A stretch of DNA of 64,000 nucleotides from Calamus simplicifolius (Eukaryota; Streptophyta; Magnoliopsida; Arecales; Arecaceae), in the NCBI GenBank assembly GCA_900491605.1, contig UESW01004079.1, positions 807,328-871,327 on the forward strand, given 5' to 3'. This document shows, in pieces, positions 20,256 through 32,088 of the stretch. A program made the position numbers and the translations under genes. The number at the start of each line of letters is the position of its first letter. Within the stretch, counting starts at the first letter, position 1. A model generated the notes under the pieces. The model saw nothing but the letters and a program-made list of their open reading frames with translations. It was not told the DNA's origin and did no database searches.

Positions 20256-23200
20256 GTGGTTAATAAAGATAATGATAGCGTCGTCGTGACCATGACGATA
20301 GCTAAGCACCCTGTAAAAAGAATTTTAGTCGATAGCGGGAGCTCGATGGATGTTTTGAATTATGATGCATTTGTTCGCATGAACCTATCACCCGACCTGC
20401 TTCGGCCTGTCACCATGCCTTTAATGGGGTTCACCGGAGAATCCATGAAGGTAGAGGGGGAGATCACTCTTCCTGTCACAGCTGGCACGGCCCCGTGCCA
20501 AAGCACAGTCTTCATGAGCTTCTTGGTGGTCCGGGTGCCCCTCGCCTACAATGCTATCCTAGGAAGGCCTGGGCTTAACCTTTTGGACGTTGTCATCTCC
20601 ACCAAGAGGCTCCTCATGATGTTCCCTACCAGTGAAGGAGTCGGGGAGATGCGAGGGGAACGGAATCCCCCACCACTTTGTTGCCACATGGCCCCCAGTC
20701 CTCAAGGAGAAGTCTGTGCACTTGCACCGGAAGCACTGGATCCTCGAGACTTGGCAAGGAGAGAAGAACCGGCCGAGCGCCTGCTAGCCTTTCCCCTGGG
20801 AGAAGACCTGGAGTGAACTATTCACATTGGGGCTTTGCTTCCGGAGGAGGCTCGCGGTCAGCTCCTTGCATTCCTGCGAGCCAACGCTGATATTTTGCCT
20901 GGTCGGCATCCGATATGCTAGGCATTCCGGAGGAGGTGATTACACATCAACTCAACATCAAGCCAGAGTGTCGACCCATTCGGCAAATGAAAAGGAGCTT
21001 TGCTTCAGACAAACAAAAGGCCATAGATGAGGAGGTGCGTAAGTTGACGGCAACCGGGCACATTCGAAAAGTTCACTACCCCGACTAGCTGGCGAATGTG
21101 GTGATGGTTCGTAAGGCCAGTGGGAGCTGGAGGATGTGCGTGGACTTCACCGACCTTAATAAAGCATGCCCCAAAGATAGCTTTCCGCTGCCCCAGATCG
21201 ACCAGCTGGTAGATGCTACGTTCGGTCATGAGACTCTCAGTTTCATGGATGCATTCTTAGGGTACAACCAGATCAGGATGAACCTGGATGATGAAGAGGC
21301 GACCTCCTTCGTCACAGAGAAGGGGATATATTGCTATAAGGTGATGTCGTTCGGGTTGAAGAATGCGGGAGCCACCTACCAGAGGTTGATGAACAAGGCT
21401 TTCGAGGCCCAGATCAGGTGCAACATGGAGGTGTACGTGGACGACATGCTAACCAAGAGCGCCCATGCTATGGATCATGTTGCTGACCTTGCGGAGACCT
21501 TTGCCAACCTGCGTGGTACCGAATGAGACTGAACCCCCGTAAGTGCGCCTTCGGGGAGGCAGTTGGCAAGTTTCTGGGCTTTATGGTGACTCAGCGGGGA
21601 ATTGAAGCCAATCCTGACAAGATTCGAGCCATCTTGGATATGAGGCCCCCAGCTAACAAGAAGGAGGTGCAGCGTCTGACCAGAAGGGTGGCAGCCCTGA
21701 GCCGTTTCATGTCAAGATCGGTAGAGCGGTGTCTGCCCTTCTTCAAGGTGCTGCGCAAGGTTAACAGCTTTGAGTGGATGAAGGAATGTCAGGAAGCCTT
21801 TGAGGAGCTAAAGAATTTTTTATCTACTCCCCCATTGCTGTCCACACTGAGAGGCGGGGAGGAGCTCTTTTTGTATCTTGCCACCTCCCCCGAGGCCATC
21901 AGTTCGGTGCTCGTCCGTATGGACGCCGATGGAGTGCAGAGGCCAATCTACTACACCAGCAAAGTGCTTCATGATGCTGAGACCAGATACTCCAAGATCG
22001 AGAAGATCATCTTTGCACTAGTGGTCTCCGTCCAGTGCTTTCGACCCTACTTTCAAGCTCACCCAATCGTGGTGCTCACGAACCAACCACTCCGGACTAT
22101 CCTGTCCCGCCCTAATACTTCCAGTCGGTTGGCCAGGTGGGCTATCAAGCTGGGGAGTTTGATTTATCTATCCAGCTAAGGCCTGCAATGAAGTCCTAGG
22201 TGCTAGCTGACTTCCTGGTCGAATGCACTTGGGCCGAGGAGCATCCAGAGGACTTGTACCCTGAGGCGCGTATGGATTCCCCTGAGACCAAGGAGAGGGG
22301 GAAGGAAGATTGGATTCTGCATGTAGATGGAGCATCAAATTCTCAAGGGAGTGGAGCTAGACTCATTCTTGCGAGCCCCGAGGGGGAGGTGGTGGAGTAT
22401 GCCCTCCGGTTCCTATTCCTGGCAACCAATAACCAAGCAGAGTATGAAGCCCTGCTGGTAGGGATGAAGTTAGCCAAGGAGCTTGGGGTGGAGCGTCTGA
22501 GGGCCTTCACGGACTCCCAGCTCGTCTCCGGGCAGGTCGTTGGGGAGTACGAGGCCTGAGACCCAACCATGTCCTGCTACCTGAGCAAGGTGCAATCTCA
22601 AGCCTCTCGGTTTGCATACTTCCGCGTCAGTTATATCCCTCGAGTGGAGAATGCTAGGGCTGATGCCTTGTTCCGTTTGGCCACCTCGGCCGACGGGACC
22701 TTGGGAAGGACGTATGTGGAGCATCTGCAAGTCCAAGGCATCGAAGCCACAAGGGAGGAGACCATGTCGGTCAAGCAGGAGCCTTTCTGGATGGATGCTT
22801 ATGTCTGGTATCTTACTGATGGCACCATCCCTAAAGACCCGGCTGAGTCCAGACTGCTTAGGCGACGGGCCTCGAAGTTCCTGCTGATGGAAGGGAAGCT
22901 CTATCGAAGATTATTCTCATACCCAGTCCTCAAGTGCGTTGGGCCTACCGAAGCTAACTACGTCTTGCGAGAAATCATGAAGGCATATGCGGGAGTCATC
23001 TGGGGGGCAGGGCCCTAGCGTACAAGGCCCTGCGGCAGGGATATTATTGGCTGACTATAAAGGAGGACGCGGCCGGACTCATCAAGAAGTGCGATAGCTT
23101 CCAGCGCCATGCCAATATCCAGCGGCAGCTGACATCTCAGCTGACCCCCCTGGCAGCACCATGGCCTTTTGCCCAGTGGGGAATGGACATTTTGGGGCCA

Positions 23201-24018
23201 TTCCCTTTGGCCTCCAGTCAGCGCAAGTTCCTGCTAGTGGTCATCGACCATTTCACCAAATGGATCGAGGCTGAGGCGCTTGCCAAGATCACTGAGAATA
23301 AGGTGAGGTCTTTCTTTTGGAAGTCAATAATATGCCGGTTCGGGCTCCCCCATACCCTGGTTACCGACAATGGCCGCCAATTCGATAACGCACCTTTTCG
23401 AGAATTTTGCACCGAGCTTGGCATTCATCAGCGATTCACCTCTGTAGGCCATCCTCAAACCAATGGTGTGGCCAAGGTGACCAACCGCATTATCCTTCAA
23501 GGACTAAGAGCCCGGCTTGACGACTACAAAGGACGTTAGGTGGAGGAGCTTCCCAACGTGTTATGGGCCTATCACACAACGCCACGGGCCCCCCAGAGAG
23601 ACCCCCTTCAGCCTCGTCTTTGGATCCGAAGCAGTTATTCCTGTGGAGATCGGTGCCCGGAGCCCCAGAGTGGAAGCCTACAGCGAGGAAGACAACCCAA
23701 ATCAGTTGCGGGCCAACCTCGACCTGATAGAAGAGGTGCAAGACCGAACACAACTCTGGATGTCCGCCTACTGGCAGCGGACGGCCAGGTATTACAACGC
23801 TCGTGTCCGACCTAGAACCTTCTTACCTAGAGATTTAGTCCTCTGGTGAGCCGAAGTCTCGAAACCGACAGAAGGAGGCAAGCTAGCACCGAATTGGGAA
23901 GGGCCATATCGAATCACCGAAGCGCTCCGCCATGGAGTATACAGAGTAGAAGAGCTGGACAGAAAGCCCCTCCCACGGATGTGGAACGCCGACAACCTCT
24001 GTCGGTATTATCAATAGT
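20256..24018 (+). pseudogene. pol: Tat-2 pol: protease-RT-RNase H-aRNase H-integrase, broken
   Basis: The protease is in 20256-20816 with LVDSGSS. The RT start is shifted and broken between 20817 and 21100, then runs from 21098 (DFTDLNKACPKDSFPLP) to YVDDML at 21434-21451, with a frameshift near 21520. The first RNase H ends near 22180. The archaeal-type RNase H (22200-22559) has DWILHVDGA, NNQAEYEALL and TDSQLV. Integrase: the zinc finger reads CDSFQRH; the core has MDILGPF and TDNGRQFDN, but the third acid is Lys (VAKVTNR; Tat-1 has AAEVTNR). Further breaks near 22195, 22557, 22980, 23537 and 23848. The enzyme cannot be made whole and the integrase would be dead. Confidence 0.9.
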
Positions 24019-24109
24019 GTCCCCTTTTCTTATGTCAAATTTTATGTCTGCACTCTTTCGGGCTCTTGGCTCTTCATTAATAAAATGTGAGTTCAAGCAT
24101 CACAGATTC

Positions 24110-25135
24110 TCAATGAAAGCCCAATGTACCATTGGCAATGAAGACCCGATGTACCATCGGATTCAAAAAAGCCCGAGGCCAAACTCGGCATGGAAAGCCC
24201 AGTGTACCACTGGCATACCGATGTACCATCAGATCTCAACGAAAGCCCAATGTATCATTGGTAACGAAGACCCATGTACTATCAGATTCAAAAATCCCGA
24301 GGCCAAACTCGGCATGGAAAGCTCAGTGTACCACTGGCATACCGATGTACCATCGGATCTCAACGAAAGCCCAATCTACCATTGGCAACGAAGACCCGAT
24401 GTACCATCAGATTCAAAATAGCTCGAGGCCAAACTCGGCATGGAAAGCCCAATGTACCACTAGCATACCGATGTACCATCAGATCTCAACGAAATCCCAA
24501 TGTACCATTGGCAACGAAGACCCGATGTACCATCGGATTCAAAAAGCCCGAGACCAAACTCAGCATGAAAAGCCTAGTGTACCACTGGCATACCGATGTA
24601 CCATTGGATCTCAACGAAAGCCCAATGTACCATTGGCAATGAAGACCTGATGTACCATCGGATTAAAAAAAGCTCGAGGCCAAACTTAGCATGGAAAGCC
24701 CAGTGTACCACTGGCATACCGATGTACCATTGAATCTCAACGAAAGCCCAATGTACCATTGGCAACGAAGATCCGATGTACCATCGGATTCAAAAAAGCT
24801 CAAGGCCAAACTCAGCATGAAAAGCCCAGTGTACCACTGGTATACCGATGTACCATCGGATCTCAACGAAAGCCCAATGTACCATTGGCAATGAAGACCC
24901 GATGTACCATCGGATTCAAAAAAGCCCGAGGCCAAACTCGACATGGAAAGCCCAGTGTACCACTGGCAGACCGACGTACCATCGGTTCTCAACGAAAGCC
25001 CAATGTACCATTGGCAACGAAGACCCGATGTACCATCGGATTCAAAAAAGCCTGAGGTCAAACTCGGCATGGAAAGCCCAGTGTACCACTGGCAGACCGA
25101 CGTACCATCGGTTCTCAACAAAAAGCCCAAGTTTC
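24110..25135 (+). repeat. Tandem array of about eight 125-bp units after Tat-2 pol
   Basis: Ends of the word CTCAAC fall at 24240, 24364, 24490, 24615, 24741, 24867, 24993 and 25119, so the period is 124-126 bp. Each unit has four 15-bp inverted repeats with a TAC centre (for example CCAATG-TAC-CATTGG at 24121, CCGATG-TAC-CATCGG at 24146, CCAGTG-TAC-CACTGG at 24199) and one CCGAG-(6 nt)-CTCGG (24173-24188). It shares the AAAGCCCAGTGTACCACTGG core with the Tat-1 array. Decayed copies with other centres run on to about 25290. Confidence 0.95.
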
Positions 25136-25492
25136 TATTGGCGCTCTGAGGCTGATGCCCCATCAGTCCGATGCTAGCGTCCCAACAGTTTCCCAGAAAC
25201 CCAAGTTTCCATCGGAGCACCGAGGCTAATGTTCCATCTGGTCAACACCGATGTTCCATTGGTGCTCAGATACCCAAGTCATCCTTGGCCAAGATAAAAC
25301 TATAAGAAAATAAAAGCTATCCTTCGGTGCTGATGAAGCCCTTGAGGGTCCCACATCAGCAACCCGGGGACTCAGGGAAGAGAATGCAATTAACATTATC
25401 ATTAAGGAAAAAAAACTTTTGCTTCATTGATTTTAGTGTTTACAAAATGCCGACCGAGTCGGACTTGGTACAAAAATACGTGAAGGATAAAA
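25136..25492 (+). other. Tat-2 spacer after the array
   Basis: Non-coding. The first 150 bp hold decayed inverted repeats (CTGATG-CCC-CATCAG near 25152, CCGATG-TTC-CATTGG near 25247). The remainder probably contains the 3' untranslated part of the antisense gene. Confidence 0.5.
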
Positions 25493-27672
25493 TCAAGGCC
25501 TGGCCGCAGACTCGCTTCCTAAGGCCTCATCGGGCCCTGGGTCTGGCTCGAGGTCCATGACCTGGGGGAGGTTCCAGACCTGGGCTACTTTCTCCTTAGC
25601 ATCGTTGAACCCCTGGACATAGAAATCCGCGTTGGCTTCAACTAGCTCATGGGTGAAGTGCTCCGATGCCTTAAACTCTTCCACGACCGTGGCAGCTCTG
25701 GCCTCGGCGGTTGCCTCCACCTCTGTGACTCGGGCCTCCGCCACCACCCTCTCGGCCTCCTTGATGCTTATTTCTTCCTCGGCCCGCTTCACCCGAGCCT
25801 CGGCCGCCTGGATGGCCGAGTTCAAGTCGGCTATGTGTAGGTTTCGGGCCTCGACCGCGCTCTCGGCCTCTGTGAGTTGGTCTAGTGCCGCTCGCTGTTG
25901 GTTAGCTTCGGCTTCGGCTCTGCTTTCGGCCTCCCTTATTTTGCCTGCGCATTCGACCCTCATCAACTCCAGGTCCTTCTCGGCGTCCTCGGCCCGAGCC
26001 TGGGCATCCTCAGCGTCTTGTTGGATTTGGCGAGTGACAGCCTCCCCTTCGCTGAGGGCCTCCCGAGTGAGCACTACGGAGTTGGACACCTGCATCCAGA
26101 GCGTCAGTTATGAAAACTGCCTAAATATTCTAAACTAAGGGCAAGGAGAGAAATACTTACTCGAACGAGAGCTGAGAAGATCTCCCGGAAGAACCTGTTC
26201 ACCCCCAGGGTTCGGAGCTCCCCTTGAATATCCGGCTGAACGGTGTGGGATATGAGTTATTCAGCCCGGCACCCATTGTTTATTAATGAGAACCCGCGAG
26301 GGGTTGGCCCAGCCCTACTCCCCTCAGCACTTTCGATGTGCTCCAGTTTAGCACACGGGGGGATGCTTGTGGGTATCTGTTCGGGGGGCGGACCTGTCCC
26401 CGATGGCCCCTCCCCCCAACTCCTATCTACTTCGGTCGGGGGTGGTCGTGGGAGGGTGGGGACTCCATCACTGTCGGCCCCACAGCCATCGGCTCCTCCG
26501 TGGTCGCCCCTTCGGCCCCCGCCATCTCTGGAGGGGTGTCAGCTATCAAATCCACCTCTGGGATTGGTGGAGACCCGCGCTGCTCAGCCGGCGGAGGCGC
26601 CTGCGCGGCGTGATGCTTCGGGGCCGGCACCTGCTACTCCTCCCTTGGGCCCCCTGGGCCCTCATCTGCTTGATCGTGGCCATCCTATTGACCATGGCAG
26701 TTGGAGGCTTCATTGATGCATGACATCAGTCGGAGTCAGTAAAAAAAAAAAAAAAAAAGGAAGAAAGGAGAAGGCGATTTGGTTAAGTATCGAGACTCTT
26801 GTTACTCACCGCTCTGGAAGGTGAGGCCTGCCAGCCGGAGATTCTCCTCCAACAGGAGCAAGTTGTATTTGGGGATGTCAGTAGTTAACAGTTGCCCCAT
26901 CGCTTCTTGGTCTCCTAGGAGGACGGTGGAGTTCATGTTGGGCCGAAGGTCGGGATCCCCCATCGGGACTTGATTGGACCAAGGTCAACAAAAAAGAAGT
27001 GGGATTTCTACCCCTTAACCAAAGAGGGAAGAAGAAGTTTGAGGACTCGACCGGGTCGGGCTGGAATAGCCACCAACCCGTCTGCTGCCTAAGAAAATAG
27101 AAGCTCCGAAAAAGGGAAAGTCGGGGGGTGATTTGGAGGTGGCTGCAAAGAATGAGAAAGGCGCAAATGGTCCTAAGGGTGTTCGGGACCAGTTGGGCAG
27201 GAGTCAGAGAGTAGTAATCTAGCAAGCTAACAAAAAAGGGATGAAAGGGAAAGCGAAGCCCTAGCCTAAGGAAAATTTCGTAAATGGCCACTCTGCCGGG
27301 CCATGAGGAAACTATCCTATCGTCGGGAGTCGGGAGGAAGAGCCCCACCTCTCGGGGTACATGATAACGGGCCCTAATTTTGACTAAGTCTTGGTCCATT
27401 ACTGTGGAGGCGGTCCCCTCCGGGGATTCCGCCCCTACCCTCGCGGAGGTGCTGGCTGCCGCCTAGTGCCTCCTCACTGGGGCCCGGCCAGCCACCGCCG
27501 AGCGTCCCCGTGCAGGGACTCTGCCGGCGATCAGCCGTTGGGACAAAGGAAGATGGTCCTCCGAATCGGAAGACCACGAAGAAGAAGAAGGAGACGAAGA
27601 GGCGCGGAGCCTCGAAGGGGAAATACGGTTGTCAGATGGAGCTGAAGAGGTCCAGGATGGCGAGGAGGCCAT
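25493..27672 (-). pseudogene. Antisense intron-containing gene of Tat-2
   Basis: Likely start at 27672 (MASSPSWTSSAPSDN), parallel to Tat-1 MSSPSWTS. An acidic/Ser-rich segment is followed by the PF04195-like domain (27399-26900: IRARYHVPREVGLFLPTPDD, VAIYEIFLRLGL, SLTPAQLVPN), a Pro/Ala-rich linker, and a coiled coil (26089-25560) rich in Ala, Glu and Arg. The end is VAQVWNLPQVMDLEPDPG, with stop at 25493-25495. The intron 26160-26090 (GTAAGT..GCAG) is in phase 0 and joins FFREIFSALVR to VSNSVVLTREA. The other intron has donor GTGAGT near 26808, but its acceptor reads GCAT where Tat-1 has GCAG. There is a frameshift in the PF04195-like domain and one in the linker. Function unknown. Confidence 0.75.
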
Positions 27673-28207
27673 GGAGAAGGTTTCGGGAAGAAGGAAGGAT
27701 GGGGAGGAACAGAGGGCTAACCTAAAGGAAGAGATAGCGGGGGGCGATTCTCGGGTCATAGAAGGAGCAGAGAGTTGGAAGAAGAAGATAACTGAAGCAG
27801 AATGGCGGATTCTCTGCCTTCGCCTGGGTTTTGTTAAGTTTCAAATCATCCCACCTCGATTTCCTAGCCACGCGGACTCCCGCTATAGGCTAGGCCGCCT
27901 TGGCAAGCGTCCGACGTGTGGAACAAACCGCCTCCGGCCAATGAGGTAACACCGCTGACATCAGCGCCATGATGGCAATGATGGCAGCCGCTTTTCGCAA
28001 GCTTCAAAATGACAACCCCATTTTGAGGACGATCGCAGCGAATCGGACAGACAGTAGCGACTGCCCCTTCACATCCCCCAAGTTGCCCGCGCTAAGTTAT
28101 CATTGCATCCGGAGACACGTGTCTGGGAGCAGTTGGCAATGGAAGGGGATCAGCCACTAAGAACATGACACCCCTTTCACTTCACCTGGGTGGCCCTGCT
28201 CCATCTT
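27673..28207. other. Tat-2 region between antisense gene start and PPT
   Basis: Non-coding, purine-rich near 27600-27800. It would contain the promoter of the antisense gene. No clear box seen. Confidence 0.4.
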
Positions 28208-28223
28208 AGGGGTGGGGGGTATC
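28208..28223 (+). other. Polypurine tract of Tat-2
   Basis: AGGGGTGGGGGGTATC directly precedes the 3' LTR. Confidence 0.8.
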
Positions 28224-29140
28224 TGATATGGCTGATCCCGCACCGTCAGGATTAACGGTAAAGGGAACTGATGGCGTCCCGCTCCAACCTCCGAGGCCAA
28301 CCTCTGGGGTCCACCTCCGAGGCCAACCTCCGGGGTTCACCTCTGGAGCCAACCTTCGAGCTCCACCTCCGAGGCCAACCTCTGGGGTCCACCTCCGAGG
28401 TCCTCCTCCGAAGCCAACCTCCGAGGTCCGCTCCAGCTTCCTTCAGCCCCTAGCTCCAACCATGACTTTAGGCAACCATCACGGTCCAGCCATTGGGGCC
28501 GATAGCAATGGGCCACCTGCATGCCCATGTGACCCACTACTCGCCTGATACGATGCGTCGCCATGCCTCATTAAGGCGTATGGTCTACTACATGTCCATA
28601 ACAGTACATAGCCATACCCCGTTACGGCGTACAACCCATTACTTGCCCACGACTACGTATAGCCGTACCCCGTTACGGTGTACGACTCGTCACTCGCTTG
28701 CAGCCACATGTGGCCATACCTCTTAACGTGTACCTGATACAGGCGCAGCCACTCGACACTTGTAAGGCCGTGCTAGCAAATGACAGCTCGAGCGGGACAC
28801 CTCTGACACACAGTAACGATGCGACCTGACACTATTAGGCCCTCCTTTTTGTCCGTTATCGGACGGAGATATCACAAAATCGGTAACCTTCTGGAAGCAT
28901 AGAGAAGGAGAGATCTTTGAACAGGTATAAAAGCCTGCATTTGCGAAGAGGGAAGGATCCTGAACTCTAACCCATAAGCTTTTTTCTGTGAAGCTAACTC
29001 TTGTCTGTTCCCGAGTTACTGACTTGAGCATCGGAGGGTCCCTATCGGAGCATCCGGTCTCCAGGGACTTTTCTTGCAGGAATCCGGCAAGGAGGATCTC
29101 CGTTTCCCTGGCGTTTGTAGAAAGTGACTTGGTGTCAACA
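28224..29140 (+). repeat. 3' LTR of Tat-2
   Basis: Starts TGATATGGCTGATCCCGC and ends GGTGTCAACA, followed by the CATTC duplication. TATAAAAG at 28926-28933. Differs from the 5' LTR by scattered substitutions and a small deletion near 28727. Confidence 0.95.
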
Positions 29141-29145
29141 CATTC

Positions 29146-29357
29146 GATGCAAATCATGCAGCACCGCGGTGTACAAAAACTTTTCCTTCATCCTTAAAGC
29201 CATGATTCGGTCTCTTGGCACATCATTCTTCTATCTTTACCTCTTCTGTCTTCGCCTAATGATCTAACACTAGCTACATGTTCTTCCGAGAGCCCACATC
29301 CGCTGCATGCTGGCCTCAATTGCTGCTTCAATCCTCTGTCAACCATGTGCATGCTGG
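29146..29357. other. Short host or unknown stretch
   Basis: No gene seen. The 12-bp word GCATGCTGGCCT occurs twice (29304 and 29349), about 45 bp apart. Confidence 0.4.
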
Positions 29358-31346
29358 CCTAAGGAAAAGTTTTAAATTAATTAAGGAAAAGTTGATTTCA
29401 GTACCTTTACTTGCTTTACCTAACTTTGCTAAAACATTCGAAATTGAGTGTGATGCTTCAGGTATAGGTATTGGAGCAGTACTAATGCAAGAAGGCCGAC
29501 CCCTTGCTTATTTTAGTGAAAAACTAAGCGGATCAGCTTTGAACTATCTAACTTATGACAAGGAGATATATGCCTTGGTGAGAGCCTTAGAGACTTGGAA
29601 GCATTACTTGTGGCCCAAAGAGTTTGTTTTCACATTAATCATGAACCTTTGAAGTATTTAAAGGGGTCAAGGTAAGTTGAATAGGCACCATGCAAAATGG
29701 GTGGAGTTCATTGAATCATTTCCTTATGTGATTAAATACAAACAAAGTAAGGAAAATATAGTTACAAATGCTTTGTTTCGAAGGTACACCTTGATCTCTA
29801 CTTTGAACACTAAGTTTCTAGTATTTGAATATATTAACGATTTGTATCCTAATGATCCTGATTTTGCAAATGTGTTTAAAGTTTGTGAACATGTTGCATT
29901 TGGAAAGTTTTATTGGCATGAGGGATTCCTTTTTAGGGAAAATAGATTGTGTGTGCCTAGTTGTTCATTAAGAGAATTATTAGTCCGAAAAGCTCATGGT
30001 GGGGGACTAATGGGACATTTTGGAGTGAGGAAGACTTTAGATGTTTTAGTTGAGCATTTCTTTTGGCCTCACATGAAAAGAGATGTAGAGAAGATTTGTG
30101 AGAGATGCATTAATTGTAAATAGGCCAAATCTAAATCTTTACCTCATGGATTGTATAAACCTTTATCAATTCCTAAAGAACCTTGGGTAGATATTTTCAT
30201 AGACTTTGTTTTGGGATTACTTAGGTCAAAAAGAGGTATGGATTCTATTTTTGTCATTGTGGACAGATTTTCTAAAATGGCTCATTTCATTCCTTGTAGG
30301 AAAATGGATGATGCTAATTATATTGCTGAATTGTTCTTTAGAGAGATAGTACGGCTACATGGAGTTCCAAGGAGCATTGTTTTTTATCGTGATGCAAAGA
30401 TTTTTAGCTATTTTTGGAAGACATTGTGGGGTAAGCTAGGCACTAAGCTTATGTTTTCAACAACTTGCCATCCATAAACCGATGGACAAAACGAGATAAT
30501 TAATCGAACTTTGTCTACTTTATTGTGTGCTATCATATAAAAGAATTTGAAAAACTGGGAGGAATGTTTGCCTCATGTTGAATTTGCTTATAATAGATAT
30601 GTACATTCTGCCACTAACTTTTCACCTTTGAAGTGGTGTATAGCTTCAATCCGTTAACCCCATTGGATTTATTACCTTTGCCTATTGATGAGCAAGTTAA
30701 CCTAGATGGTGAACGGAAGGCAAAACTGGTGAAAAACTTGCCTGAGAAAATTTGGTTGCAAATTGGAAAGAGAATTGAACAATATGCTAAGCAAGCCAAT
30801 AAGGGACGAAAGAAAGTAATCTTTGAACCTGGAGATTGGGTTTGGGTGCATCTGAGAAAAGAGAGATTTTCAGCAAAATGGCATACTAAGTTGCATCCTC
30901 GAGGAGATGGATCATTTCAAGTCATTGCTCGGATTAATGATAATGCTTACAAGCTTGACTTACCAGGTGAGTATAATGTTAGTACTACGTTTAACGTTTC
31001 TGATCTTTCTACTTTTGATGTAGGTGATAAAGATTCGAGAACAAATCCTTTTGAGGAAAGGAAGAATGATGGGAACCAAGATGTTACCAACTTAGCTAAT
31101 GATGGGAATCAAGTTAGAAACGTTGGAGGGAAGGAGCAATCTGGTCGAGCTGGTCCAGCACACATTGATGATCCTTTACACACTAATGGAGGTTCAATTA
31201 CAAGGGCTAGAGCCAAAAAGAGGAATGAAGCACTCAATGGGCCAATTCATGATATTTGGGCCAAAGTTCAACTTGGCATAGAATTAGAAGAGAAGAAACC
31301 ATGCAGCCTAGTTAATTTAATTTATGTTTCAAATGAATTGTATTAG
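29358..31346 (+). pseudogene. pol: 3' half of a Ty3/gypsy pol (RNase H and integrase), chromovirus-like, decayed
   Basis: Begins inside the RT/RNase H junction (FKLIKEKLISVPLLALPNF, ECDASGIGIGAVLMQEGRP). Next is the RNase H end, then the integrase zinc finger (AHGGGLMGHFG .. CERCINC) and the core with DIFIDFVLG and INRTL. The second catalytic Asp region reads FYRDAKIF, where the family usually has SDRD, so an Asp is lost. The C-terminal part (30633-31346) is one open frame with DWVWVHLRKERF and INDNAYKLDLPGEY, a GPY/F-type module, then an acidic tail. Stops at 29650, 30121 and 30476, plus a frameshift near 30540-30640. Not related to Tat-1 or Tat-2: it is much more AT-rich and lacks the aRNase H. 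Confidence 0.88.
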
Positions 31347-31790
31347 TTTTCTTAGTTCAAGTTGTTTTTTTAAGTTACTTATTGGGCTGTTTTAGTTAAC
31401 TAAGCCCATTCCAAAAACTTATGTTTATTTAGACCAATTTGTTTAGGTTTAATTTAGGCCTTTAGGGTTTTCTTTATCGCTATATAAAGGCTTCATATCT
31501 AAAAAATGGGGAGGATTCAAAAATCTAAACTTGGTGAGGTTATTCACTTTGTTGGTTCTTCATTGAACTAGAACTTATCAAAGGCAAATTCTTGTGGCGT
31601 TCAAACCGACTTATCAATTGGTTTTTCATCTCCGATTATGGCATCTTTCTTAAACCAGGATTCTTACATTTTTAAAGGTAATGGGTTAAGGTTTTTTTTT
31701 TCCTTCACAAATCTGATTGAGTTTTCTGGTGTTTTTGATATTCATCTTGTTTATGGAATTTTTTTGTGAGATCTTTCTCACGGGATTCAT
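31347..31790 (+). repeat. Probable LTR remnant of the gypsy fragment
   Basis: AT-rich, non-coding, with TATATAAAGG at 31481-31490 and a following CTTCATATC, as expected for an LTR promoter. The boundary and a second LTR were not found. Confidence 0.45.
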
Positions 31791-31799
31791 ATCACTAGG

Positions 31800-31910
31800 G
31801 CAGTCTTAGAACCAAGGCCGTCTAAGAGTTGGAGCCATCTTAAAACTGGGGCGGCCTAGGAGTTGTAGCTATCTAGAAGCTGGGGCCGTCTAGGAACTGT
31901 GATCATTAAC
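31800..31910 (+). repeat. About three degenerate 33-bp tandem units
   Basis: Units built on GGCCGTCTAAGAGTTGGAGC and variants (GCGGCCTAGGAGTTGTAGC, GCCGTCTAGGAACTGTGATC). Confidence 0.6.
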
Positions 31911-32088
31911 ATCCTTTCAACTTTCATCGCCAGATAATTTCGATTGTTAACTTGCATGTGGCTTTATCAGCCATATAAGGTATCACATGCAAACCAGCTA
32001 ACATCGCATGCATACCGCCCTATCCTGACTCATCGAGGGGAGTCTGATGTTGTAACATGGGTACAAGAGCTCTTCGCCATTCAACACC

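Larger units (their letters stand above)
17598..29140 (+). mobile_element. Tat-2: complete but defective Tat-lineage Ty3/gypsy LTR retrotransposon
   Basis: The 11,543-bp element is bounded by a CATTC duplication, with LTRs of 920 and 917 bp. The order of parts is the same as in Tat-1: PBS, gag, protease-RT-RNase H-aRNase H-integrase, tandem array, antisense gene, PPT, LTR. The LTR ends, PBS and PPT are similar to Tat-1 but U3 and the post-pol array differ, so the two are separate families of one lineage. gag and pol have several stops and frameshifts, and the integrase has lost its catalytic Glu. No Tat-1 sequence lies inside Tat-2 or the reverse; the two are neighbours in the same orientation. 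Confidence 0.93.

Noticed and set aside
15379..29140. Tat-1 and Tat-2 as one compound or nested element
   Set aside because: Each has its own pair of LTRs and its own 5-bp duplication (CATAC; CATTC), with 763 bp of other sequence between.
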